This document shows positions 1 to 5,280 of a stretch of 5,280 bases of DNA, piece by piece. Under the pieces are notes generated by a model. That model was not told the DNA's origin and ran no database searches. It saw nothing but the letters and a program-made list of their open reading frames with translations. The position numbers and the translations under genes were made by a program. How positions within the stretch are numbered: the first letter of the stretch is position 1; each line of letters begins with the position of its first letter. This DNA comes from Pseudomonadota bacterium (GTDB lineage Bacteria > Myxococcota > Myxococcia > Myxococcales > Myxococcaceae), in assembly GCA_023424585.1 (NCBI GenBank), contig JAFADT010000257.1:1-5280 (forward strand). Reading direction: 5' to 3'.

Positions 1-1
1 G

Positions 2-865
2 CGCAAGACGGGCATCCGCACGCGGCACTTCGCCCCGGAGGGCACGCGCGCGGCGGACCTGGGGGCCCGGGCCCTGCGGGGCGCGCTGGAGGCCGCGGGG
101 CTCCCCGCGACGGCGCTCCGGCGCATCCTCTTCGTGTCGTCCATGGGCGGGGACGTCATCACGCCGGCCAACGGCAGCCGCGTGGCGGCGGCGCTGGGGC
201 TGTCCGGCACGTGCGACGCGATGGACGTGGGCAACGCGTGCATGGGGTTCCTGAGCGCGTTCGACCTGGCGGCGCGCTCGGTGGCGACGGGGCTGGGGCC
301 GGTGGGCGTGGTGTCCGTGGAGCTGCTGTCGCGCACCACGCGGCCGGAGGACCCCCGGCCCTACCTGGTGCTGGGCGACGCGGCGGCGGCGGTGGTGCTG
401 GGCGACGCGCGGCCCGGCGAGGGCGTGCTGGGGGTGGCGCTCGGCAACGACGGCACGCTGCCGCCGGACGTCGTCCTGGAGAACCCGCACCAGGCGGGCG
501 GGCTCGAGCCCATGCGCTTCCTCACGCCCGCGCGGGACATGACGCGCGTGGCGCTGGGGGCGCTGACGCGCGCGGCGTCGGAGGTGCTCCAGGGCGCGGG
601 GCTGACGGTGGCGGACGTGGAGTGGGTGCTCACGCACCAGCCGAACGGGAGCATGTTCGCGGCCATCCTCCAGGCGCTGGGGGTGCCGGTGGAGAAGAGC
701 GTGACGGTGGTGGACACGGTGGGCAGCGTGGGCTCGGCGTCGCTGGGCACGGGGTTGGATCGGCTGTGGCGCACGCGGCCGGTGAAGCCGGGGGACCGGG
801 TGCTGATGGTGGGCGTGGGCGCGGGCGTGGCGCACGGCGCGGTGCTGTACCGGGTGGGCGGGTGA
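2..865 (+). CDS. KAS III (FabH-like) 3-oxoacyl-ACP synthase-type protein, 5' partial
   Basis: The gene enters from the left edge; 287 residues are visible, open from base 2. The fragment begins KTGIRTRHF, which matches the RTGIRERH segment near residue 36 of E. coli FabH, so about 32 N-terminal residues are missing. The active-site Cys lies in DVGNACMGF (visible residue 80, codon at 239) and the His in THQPN (residue 212, codon at 635). Their spacing of 132 residues equals that of FabH C112/H244. At the FabH Asn274 position (residue 242, codon at 725) there is Ser, in GSVGSAS instead of GNTSAAS. The C-terminal glycine loop (GVGAGVAHG) is present. FabH enzymes condense an acyl-CoA starter with malonyl-ACP in the cytoplasm, and the Asn assists decarboxylation. 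Loss of the Asn suggests a specialised condensing enzyme or an acyl-transferring homologue rather than housekeeping FabH. It overlaps the next gene by 4 bases. Family is certain; substrate is unknown. Confidence 0.9.
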   Translation, partial: RKTGIRTRHFAPEGTRAADLGARALRGALEAAGLPATALRRILFVSSMGGDVITPANGSRVAAALGLSGTCDAMDVGNACMGFLSAFDLAARSVATGLGPVGVVSVELLSRTTRPEDPRPYLVLGDAAAAVVLGDARPGEGVLGVALGNDGTLPPDVVLENPHQAGGLEPMRFLTPARDMTRVALGALTRAASEVLQGAGLTVADVEWVLTHQPNGSMFAAILQALGVPVEKSVTVVDTVGSVGSASLGTGLDRLWRTRPVKPGDRVLMVGVGAGVAHGAVLYRVGG

Positions 866-1632
866 GCGTCACGGCGACGGCGGCGAGGGCCGCGTGGCTG
901 ACGACGTTCCGCCTGCTCCAGCGCTACCACCGCTATGAAGTGGTGAACCTGGAGCCGCTCCTGCGTCCCGGCGCGAAGCTGCTGGTGGGCTACCACGGGC
1001 GGCCCCTGGCGGTGGACCTGTGCATGCTGACGGTGACGCTGCACGACCACCTGGGCTACCTGCCGCACGGCATCGCCCACGGCGCGTTCGACCGCATCCC
1101 CGGCATGCGGCGGGTGGCGGACGGGCTGGGCTTCGTCACGGGTGACGGCCCGCTGCTGGCGGAGGCGGTGAGGCGGGGCGAGCACGTGCTGGTGCAGCCA
1201 GGAGGCACGCGCGAGGGCTGCCGCGACTTCCGGCACCGCTACCGCGTGGACTGGGGAGAGCGGCTGGGCTACCTGCGCCTGGCCGTGCGCTACGGGCTGC
1301 CCATCGTGCCCATCGCGGGGCACGGCATGGACGACGCCTACGTGGGCCTGAATGACGGCTACGCGTGGGGCAAGCGCGTGGGGATGCCGGGGCGGCTGCC
1401 GCTGTGGCTGGGCCTGGGCGCCACGGGCCCGTGGCCGCTGTCCCTGCCCTTCCCCGTGAAGATGATCCAATGGGTCGGCGAGCCGCTGACGCCCCACCTG
1501 GCCCCGGGGTTCGACGCGGAAGACCGGCAGTCACTGCTGACGGTGCACCGCGAGGTGACGGGCGCGGTGCAGGCCCTGCTGGACGCGGCGTGGCCCGGGC
1601 GGCCCCGGGGCCGCCCGGATGCCAGGGGCTGA
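862..1632 (+). CDS. Lysophospholipid / DGAT2-like (TMEM68-like) acyltransferase
   Basis: A 256-residue protein. The GTG start at 862 overlaps the synthase stop (GTGA), which indicates translational coupling. The reading frame stays open far upstream, but that part is only a shadow of the synthase gene. Residues 40-52 (LLVGYHGRPLAVD) hold the acyltransferase His with a downstream Asp; the spacing is longer than the classic HX4D, as in TMEM68/DGAT2-type enzymes. PGGTREG at 113-119 matches the PGG-x-RE motif of that group, followed by RYRVDWGERLGY and then YGLPIVPIAGHGMDD (144-158), the usual strand leading to the substrate site. Such enzymes move an acyl chain from acyl-CoA or acyl-ACP to a glycerolipid or other alcohol acceptor, normally at a membrane. 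No clear transmembrane helix is visible, though residues 10-20 could be an interfacial helix. The C-terminus (GRPRGRPDARG) is low-complexity and is encoded by a palindrome. The overlap with a KAS III-type gene suggests that it uses or shares that enzyme's acyl product. Acceptor unknown. Confidence 0.86.
   Translation: MSVTATAARAAWLTTFRLLQRYHRYEVVNLEPLLRPGAKLLVGYHGRPLAVDLCMLTVTLHDHLGYLPHGIAHGAFDRIPGMRRVADGLGFVTGDGPLLAEAVRRGEHVLVQPGGTREGCRDFRHRYRVDWGERLGYLRLAVRYGLPIVPIAGHGMDDAYVGLNDGYAWGKRVGMPGRLPLWLGLGATGPWPLSLPFPVKMIQWVGEPLTPHLAPGFDAEDRQSLLTVHREVTGAVQALLDAAWPGRPRGRPDARG
1595..1618. terminator. Perfect 24-bp GC palindrome at the end of the acyltransferase gene (possible terminator stem)
   Basis: Two 12-base arms, CCGGGCGGCCCC and GGGGCCGCCCGG, are directly abutted with no mismatch. 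The element ends 11 bases before the stop codon. As RNA it would fold with a tetraloop into a very stable stem. No T-tract follows, so it is not a classical intrinsic terminator; it could still stall polymerase, protect the 3' end or bind a dimeric protein. The terminator role is inferred from position at the end of the two-gene unit. Confidence 0.35.
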
Positions 1633-1655
1633 ACACTCCCACCGCACCCGGGTGA

Positions 1656-1706
1656 GGCCGCTTTCACGGTGAGGACAGTCGCACCTCCCTGGCGCCGGAA
1701 GCGGCC
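1656..1706 (+). repeat. 8-bp inverted repeat in the leader of the large unknown gene
   Basis: GGCCGCTT (1656-1663) and AAGCGGCC (1699-1706) are perfect reverse complements separated by 35 bases, with a small inner GAGG/CCTC pairing (1671-1674 with 1684-1687). The right arm lies directly before the G-rich tract AGGCGGGG (1707-1714), which is the best ribosome site for the ATG at 1724. A leader stem here could affect translation start, but an 8-bp repeat in such GC-rich DNA can also arise by chance. Confidence 0.3.
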
Positions 1707-1723
1707 AGGCGGGGCTCGCGGCA

Positions 1724-4027
1724 ATGATCCCCAGCCTCATTCCATGGCTGGGGGGCCTCATGAGCTGGAGCATCCACATTCCCGCGGTGAACACTCTCAA
1801 GCTCGCGCTGGGCAACGCCGCGCACGAGCAGGCGCTGGGCAACGCCGAGCTGAACGGCAACAAGGCCATCCCCATCCAGGGCGGCCAGGTGTCGCTCACG
1901 GGCGCCTTCAAGGTCCCCGTCGAGCTCTTCAACGACCGGGACGACAGGGACGCCCACGGCATCATCGGCGTGCCCCCGAAGGAGTCCGACGGCTCCACGG
2001 TGGAGCCCCTCTTCTCCCCGGACGGGGCCGCGTGCTGGCTGAAGTACGCCGCGGAGCTGGGCGCGGAGGCCAACGGCCAGGGCTCCTTCCCCTTCGTGGA
2101 GCTGAGCGGCGGCGGGGCGCTCCAGGTGCAGGTGGCGGACTACCGGCGGCACGCCGCGACGCAGACGCTGGAGGCCGCGCTGGGCTCGGACGTGAAGTCG
2201 CTGCGCCTGCCCTTCGTGCTGGGGGATGTGCAGGCGCTCCAGCCCGGTGACGCCCTGTCGTTCCAGACGCGCGTGGCGCTGAAGACCGGCGTGAAGGCGT
2301 CCTGGTCCGCCATCAGCACGACCCTGGTGGCGGCGCTCGCGAAGCGGCTCGCCGGCCAGCTGGTGTTCGAGCTGAAGGCGGAGGCGGGCGCATCCATCGG
2401 CGGCACCGTGTCGCTCCAGGACGAGTTCCGCCTCGTCTTCTCGCGGCCGGAGGACGGCGGCCCGTTCCGCGTGTCGGTCCGCAAGGCCACCTCGGACTCC
2501 GCGGCGGCCCAGGTGTCCGCGGGCGTCTCGCTGGGGTACTCGTCGCCGCTGCTCGCGTCCATCCTGGGCGCCGTGGACTCCAAGGCGCAGGACGCCCTGA
2601 AGGTCGTCGAGGGCCTGGAGCAGGGCTCGCTCCAGCCCGCGCTCCTGCAGCTCGCCGCCGCGCTGCTGAAGCAGCTGGGGTTCCTCAAGTCGGCGGAGCC
2701 CACGCTCGCGTCGGTGACGGCCGCGTATGAGGAGCTGAAGGACTTCGTGGAGAGCGTGGTGGGCGGCGCGCTCAAGGCCGGCTTCGAGTACGAGTACGCG
2801 CGGAGCACCGAGGACGCGACCCTCCTGGAGCTGGAGGTGCCGGAGGCGGAGCTGGCGGGCGCGCACGGCGCGCTTCTCTCTGGCGACCTGGCCTCCATCC
2901 AGCGCCGGGTGGATGACGCCTGGACGCGGCGCTACTTCCACATGAAGTCCGTGGAGTCCCAGCGCGTCTGGGGCCTGGGCCTGGGCTGGCGCGACCTCGA
3001 CTTCGCCTCGAACGAGGACCGGCGGAAGCTCAAGGCCGTCGTCCAGCACGCGTCCCGCGACCACCGGCAGGGCCCGCGCCGCTTCGCCTTCCTGGGGGCG
3101 CGCAGCTACACGAGCTCCGGCGTGCTGTACGGGAAGACGTCCCGCTGGGGGCTCGACTTCAGCGCGCAGATGCCGAGCTTCAGCCTCACGCCCAGCGCGG
3201 ACGAGTTCGAGTACTCCCTCTTCGCCCAGAGCCAGGTGGAGGACGGCCTGACGAAGGAGCTCATCCAGCGCGCGGTGGACGGGGCCACCGTCTGGGGCGC
3301 GGTCCGGCCGGAGGACGCGCCGGCGCTGGTGGACCGCATCTTCCGCGCGGCGCCCGCCGGCACGAAGTCCGCCACGCGGCTGGACCTGCGCGTGGACAAC
3401 CCGAGCTTCCGGCGGCTGCTGGTGAAGCTGGGCTCCGAGCCCGTCTTCGAGCGCAACGCCTTCGCGAGGGCCCTGGCGCGCGCCCTGCCCCGGGCCAACC
3501 AGCCCGTGCGCGCCAGCCTCCAGCGCCGGGAGGAGCTCTACATGCCGCTCTGGGACGCGTACCTCAAGGACGGGGGGAAGGACTGGACGCTCGACCGGGC
3601 GAAGGCGAGCGTGGCCTGGCACCTGAAGACCCAGGCGGGGGCGGACGGCTTCGTCGCGTCGCACTGGGAGCAGAGCGGCGCCACGGGCACGTTCTCGGAC
3701 GTGCTCGTGCAGTCCTCGCGCTACGGGGGGGACCTCGGCGGCCGCCCCTACGGGAAGGTGTACGCGTTCTGGCGGGACCTGCTCGACAAGCTCATCGCGC
3801 TGAACAAGGCCATCCAGTCGGAGGCCGTCATCGCGGAGAACGACTCCAGCTCCGCCGTGCAGCAGGTGTTCGCGGCCCTGGACGACCTGCTCTGCGACGA
3901 CTTCCGCGTCGCCGCGTTCGTCGCGTGGATGGATCAGCTCGCCATCCGGTGGAAGCTGGGGTCGGGCGTCCAGCGCCTGCTCCAGGTGCGCGTGGGAGCG
4001 CAGGAGTTCGTCATCTCCCACGGCTGA
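1724..4027 (+). CDS. Large uncharacterised protein
   Basis: I do not recognise this protein (767 residues from ATG 1724). A second start, ATG 1760, would give 755 residues beginning MSWSIHIPAV and has a G-run close before it. The first ATG has AGGCGGGG 9 bases upstream and is kept, with doubt. GC-ending codons run through the whole frame, so it is certainly coding. The sequence suggests three parts. Residues 30-270 look beta-rich, with alternating polar/apolar strands (GGQVSLTGAF, GQLVFELKAEAG, AAQVSAGVSLGYS). Residues 274-352 look helical and Ala/Leu-rich, possibly coiled. Residues 353-767 mix strand pairs (GALKAGFEYEYAR, SGVLYGKTSRWGLDF) with charged helices, ending in a helical region near 680-755 and QEFVISHG. 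There is no signal peptide, lipobox, transmembrane helix, Walker motif or zinc site, and only two Cys. It is probably a soluble cytoplasmic, or non-classically exported, protein. It follows the acyltransferase by 91 bases on the same strand and may or may not be co-transcribed. Confidence 0.85.
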   Translation: MIPSLIPWLGGLMSWSIHIPAVNTLKLALGNAAHEQALGNAELNGNKAIPIQGGQVSLTGAFKVPVELFNDRDDRDAHGIIGVPPKESDGSTVEPLFSPDGAACWLKYAAELGAEANGQGSFPFVELSGGGALQVQVADYRRHAATQTLEAALGSDVKSLRLPFVLGDVQALQPGDALSFQTRVALKTGVKASWSAISTTLVAALAKRLAGQLVFELKAEAGASIGGTVSLQDEFRLVFSRPEDGGPFRVSVRKATSDSAAAQVSAGVSLGYSSPLLASILGAVDSKAQDALKVVEGLEQGSLQPALLQLAAALLKQLGFLKSAEPTLASVTAAYEELKDFVESVVGGALKAGFEYEYARSTEDATLLELEVPEAELAGAHGALLSGDLASIQRRVDDAWTRRYFHMKSVESQRVWGLGLGWRDLDFASNEDRRKLKAVVQHASRDHRQGPRRFAFLGARSYTSSGVLYGKTSRWGLDFSAQMPSFSLTPSADEFEYSLFAQSQVEDGLTKELIQRAVDGATVWGAVRPEDAPALVDRIFRAAPAGTKSATRLDLRVDNPSFRRLLVKLGSEPVFERNAFARALARALPRANQPVRASLQRREELYMPLWDAYLKDGGKDWTLDRAKASVAWHLKTQAGADGFVASHWEQSGATGTFSDVLVQSSRYGGDLGGRPYGKVYAFWRDLLDKLIALNKAIQSEAVIAENDSSSAVQQVFAALDDLLCDDFRVAAFVAWMDQLAIRWKLGSGVQRLLQVRVGAQEFVISHG

Positions 4028-4050
4028 CGCTTCCGCCCGGGCCCGCCGCG
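4028..4050. other. 23-bp convergent gap, possible weak bidirectional terminator
   Basis: The gap separates the stop of the large unknown gene from the stop of the minus-strand DUF2378 gene. It contains overlapping short dyads, GCCCGGGC (4035-4042) and CGGGCCCG (4038-4045), with no T-tract on either strand. If it terminates transcription it does so weakly, and read-through would produce antisense RNA into the opposite gene. Confidence 0.25.
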
Positions 4051-4593
4051 CTACCAGCGCATCCGGTACGTCGCGGAGGGCGCCGCGTGGGCCTCCACCA
4101 CGGTGGTGAGCCCCTGCACGCCGGTGGTCAGCGTCCCGAAGTGGCAGAGGGCGCCGAAGAACTCCGGGTGGAGGCCCGCGTCGTTCACCTTGAGCCGGTA
4201 GTCCGTGGGGCCCAGCCGCTCCACGTCCACCCGCACGAAGTTGCTGCCGGAGGCCATGTTGCGCGTGGTGCGCTCCAGCGTGCGCGCGGGGCCCAGGATC
4301 TTCAGCACCGCTTGCAGCGCGCGGCCCATGCTCGTGGAGAAGTAGGCCTCGATGAACCGCTCTCCCAGCTGCCAATGCGCCTGGGGGAGCGGGACGCCCG
4401 GGAAGAGCGCCTCCGCGGAGATCCGCAGCCACTGGTACCACTGCGTCTTGGGATACGCGGGCGCCCGCTTTCCCTCCACGTCCAGGCCCGCGTCCTTCAA
4501 CCTCGCCCGGAGCGCGGCGTCCAGATGCCCGTCCAGGGCCACCAGCAGGCCTTCCACCGTGTGGCCGAACACGACCTCGTCCTGCGGACTCAC
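4051..4593 (-). CDS. DUF2378 (TIGR02265) family protein
   Basis: A 180-residue protein of the myxobacterial paralogous family DUF2378, whose biochemical role is not known. Family marks: DEVVFGHTVEGLL near the N-terminus (residues 5-17), then WLRISAEALFPGVPLPQAHW (55-74), LGERFIEAYFSTSMGRAL (76-93) and the LGPARTLERTTRNMASGSNF segment (100-119), followed by a strand-rich C-terminal half ending YRMRW. No signal peptide or membrane segment. The longest frame starts at ATG 4647, but that ATG has no ribosome site. GTG 4593 has AAGGAG exactly 9 bases upstream (4603-4608) and puts the conserved VFG-x-TVEG a few residues from the start, as is usual for the family, so it is preferred. The gene is convergent with the large unknown gene and divergent from the BKACE gene. 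These proteins occur in many paralogous copies per genome; a regulatory or ligand-sensing role is only a guess. Confidence 0.88.
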   Translation of the reverse strand: MSPQDEVVFGHTVEGLLVALDGHLDAALRARLKDAGLDVEGKRAPAYPKTQWYQWLRISAEALFPGVPLPQAHWQLGERFIEAYFSTSMGRALQAVLKILGPARTLERTTRNMASGSNFVRVDVERLGPTDYRLKVNDAGLHPEFFGALCHFGTLTTGVQGLTTVVEAHAAPSATYRMRW

Positions 4594-4602
4594 GACGTGA
4601 TG

Positions 4603-4608
4603 CTCCTT
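4603..4608 (-). promoter_or_regulatory. Ribosome binding site deciding the DUF2378 start
   Basis: CTCCTT on the plus strand reads AAGGAG on the minus strand, 9 bases before the GTG at 4593. It is the only strong Shine-Dalgarno match near this gene and argues against the ATG at 4647, which is preceded by a sequence (CCGTTTACCC) with no match. Confidence 0.6.
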
Positions 4609-4682
4609 CGCCACGCCTCGGGGGCGAGCCGTGGATGCACCCTCCATGGGTAAACGGACTGGCGTCGTGAAACAACTGATCC

Positions 4683-4715
4683 GTGACGGCTTAGGTGTAT
4701 TTTTCCTGCCGTCAC
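4683..4715. repeat. Inverted repeat GTGACGGC-N17-GCCGTCAC, operator-like
   Basis: The perfect 8-bp arms lie at 4683-4690 and 4708-4715 around a 17-base AT-rich core. Inside it, AGG (4693-4695) and CCT (4705-4707) can extend the pairing past a two-base bulge, leaving a loop of TGTATTTTT. Centre-to-centre distance of the arms is 25 bp, about two and a half helical turns. It could be a site for a dimeric regulator or a hairpin in the minus-strand leader. The match is seen directly; the function is inferred. Confidence 0.45.
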
Positions 4716-4724
4716 ACGAAGCAA
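4696..4724 (-). promoter_or_regulatory. Possible sigma-70-type promoter for the DUF2378 gene
   Basis: On the minus strand TTGCTT (plus-strand 4719-4724) is followed after 17 bases by AATACA (plus-strand 4696-4701). Each box matches only three of six consensus bases, but the spacing is ideal and this is the AT-richest point in the window. The arms of the inverted repeat fall in the spacer and just downstream of the -10 box, an arrangement expected for repression. The transcript would have a leader of about 95 bases before GTG 4593. Confidence 0.25.
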
Positions 4725-4999
4725 TTCACGAAAGCCTTTCACGCTGCCCAGGGGAGCCCGGCTCTCTCCTGTTTCGTGACTTCACTGACTGGTGTTCAAG
4801 ACATGTTTCAGTGTCATCAGCGCGCCCGGGAGGTCACGGAAAGCTCCTCCCCCATGGCGCGGGGCTGCGTCCCTCCTGGGTAGATGGTCACGGCCCCGGG
4901 GACGGGCGACCCCGCCCTTCGTGCGGCGAGACTTCCACCAGCGAACGGAGCCGCTTCCAGGCGCCCGTGGGCGGCGCCATCCGTGGCTTCATCCCGCAC

Positions 5000-5280
5000 A
5001 TGTTGCTCAAGGCCTGCCTCAATGGAGCCCGCGCCGCGGCGGCTCATCCCCGGCTGCCCGTCACCCCCGGCGCGCTCGCGAGGGACGCGGTCGCCTGCCA
5101 CGCCGCGGGCGCGGGCGCGCTCCACGTGCACCCGCGAGCGGCGCACGGCGGTGAGTCGCTGGACGCGGCGGACATCGGCGTGGCGGTGGCCGACATCCGC
5201 CACGCCTGTCCGGGCGTGCCCGTGGGCGTCAGCACCGGCGCGTGGATCCTCCCGGACGTGCAGGCCCGCCGCGCGCGGAT
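5000..5280 (+). CDS. Beta-keto acid cleavage enzyme (BKACE, DUF849 family), 3' partial
   Basis: The N-terminal 93 residues, running off the right edge; full-length members have roughly 270-310. The start MLLKACLNGAR, then HPRLPVTPGALARDAV and AGAGALHVHPR, followed by CPGVPVGVSTGAW, is the signature of the family typified by Kce, the 3-keto-5-aminohexanoate cleavage enzyme. These TIM-barrel, metal-dependent enzymes convert a beta-keto acid plus acetyl-CoA into acetoacetate and a new CoA ester. Visible metal ligands are His42 and His44 of HVHPR, equivalent to Kce His46/His48. Ser78 in VSTGA aligns with Kce Ser82. The residue aligning with Kce Glu14 is Arg11, so the substrate is probably not the amino compound. 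ATG 5000 is chosen because family members begin in the same way; no clear ribosome site precedes it, and the frame remains open upstream. It is divergent from the DUF2378 gene. Family confident; substrate unknown. Confidence 0.87.
   Translation, partial: MLLKACLNGARAAAAHPRLPVTPGALARDAVACHAAGAGALHVHPRAAHGGESLDAADIGVAVADIRHACPGVPVGVSTGAWILPDVQARRAR

Larger units (their letters stand above)
4666..4780. repeat. Cluster of TTTCACG / CGTGAAA-type short elements
   Basis: Related short words recur on both strands: CGTGAAA (4666-4672), TTCACGAAAGCC (4725-4736), TTTCACG (4737-4743) and TTTCGTGA (4772-4779). TTCACGAAAGCC and TTCACGCTGCC (4738-4748) form a near direct repeat at 13-base spacing. TCACGAAA (4726-4733) and TTTCGTGA (4772-4779) are perfect inverted copies, as are CGTGAAA and TTTCACG. 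GAAAG-C-CTTTC (4730-4740) is a tight dyad. This density suggests multiple binding sites for one regulator. Confidence 0.35.
4648..4999. other. Divergent control region between the DUF2378 and BKACE genes
   Basis: About 350 bases (about 400 if the DUF2378 gene starts at 4593) with no convincing gene. The half nearest the DUF2378 gene (roughly 4650-4815) is clearly richer in A and T than the rest of the window, as expected for a promoter zone, and carries the inverted repeat, the possible promoter and the TTTCACG cluster listed separately. The half nearest the BKACE gene (4820-4999) returns to high GC. It contains an 8-bp palindrome CCCCGGGG (4894-4901), and the BKACE frame stays open through it. 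Short open frames on the plus strand here look compositional and show no recognisable protein. Confidence 0.6.

Noticed and set aside
211..861. Upstream extension of the acyltransferase frame through the synthase gene
   Set aside because: It reads as low-complexity Gly/Ala/Arg sequence and overlaps a synthase frame with exact catalytic spacing. The GTG at 862 in the GTGA overlap is the natural start.
361..1497. A 378-codon minus-strand frame across the synthase and acyltransferase
   Set aside because: Antisense shadow of two real genes, with His/Gln/Arg/Pro-rich composition and no recognisable domain.
1664..4675. A 1003-codon open frame on the minus strand opposite the large unknown gene
   Set aside because: Very GC-rich coding DNA leaves antisense frames free of stops. 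The translation is Arg/Ala/Gly/His-rich, with no family motif, and it overlaps two well-supported genes, one of them on its own strand in another frame.
4880..4999. N-terminal extension of the BKACE gene, since its frame is open upstream
   Set aside because: Family members begin at the MLLKA-type start, and the upstream residues show no similarity to any known extension.
4780..4999. A sigma-54 or clear sigma-70 promoter for the BKACE gene
   Set aside because: No GG-N10-GC element of good quality and no -35/-10 pair better than chance was found on the plus strand.
4695..5154. Short plus-strand frames of 62 and 120 codons in the divergent region
   Set aside because: No ribosome site or family signature; the longer one runs out of frame into the BKACE gene and becomes Arg/Gly/Pro-rich there.
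4817..5235. Minus-strand frames of 128 and 63 codons opposite the BKACE start
   Set aside because: They are antisense to a confidently recognised enzyme and have shadow-like composition.

Overview
The window is very GC-rich, with codon third positions almost all G or C. Together with a DUF2378 (TIGR02265) protein, a family known almost only from myxobacteria, this points to a Myxococcota genome, most likely of the Cystobacterineae (Myxococcus / Corallococcus / Archangium group). The taxonomic call rests on that family and on composition. No rRNA, tRNA, CRISPR array or mobile element was seen.

Layout. (1) Left edge to 865, plus strand: the 3' nine-tenths of a FabH/KAS III-type thiolase-fold synthase. 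The catalytic Cys and His are in place, but the third catalytic residue (Asn in FabH) is Ser. (2) 862-1632, plus strand: a lysophospholipid / DGAT2-like (TMEM68-like) acyltransferase whose GTG start overlaps the synthase stop in GTGA. The pair is a translationally coupled two-gene unit, probably making and transferring an acyl chain. A perfect 24-bp GC palindrome sits at the very end of the acyltransferase gene. (3) 1633-1723: a short leader with an 8-bp inverted repeat ending just before a Shine-Dalgarno-like tract. (4) 1724-4027, plus strand: one large protein of about 755-767 residues that I do not recognise. (5) 4051-4593, minus strand, convergent with it: a DUF2378 protein. Its best start is a GTG with an AAGGAG ribosome site, downstream of the longest possible ATG start at 4647. 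(6) 4594-4999: a divergent control region that contains the only AT-richer stretch in the window. It holds an inverted repeat flanking a possible -10 box and a cluster of TTTCACG/CGTGAAA elements. (7) 5000 to the right edge, plus strand: the N-terminal 93 residues of a beta-keto acid cleavage enzyme (BKACE, DUF849).

The genes do not form one obvious pathway. The synthase/acyltransferase pair is the clearest functional unit, plausibly for lipid or acylated-metabolite synthesis. The large unknown protein has its own leader. The DUF2378 and BKACE genes are divergent and share the control region. The items most worth following are the altered synthase active site next to an acyltransferase, the large unknown protein, the operator-like dyad in the divergent region, and an Arg in the BKACE where the characterised enzyme has a substrate-binding Glu.
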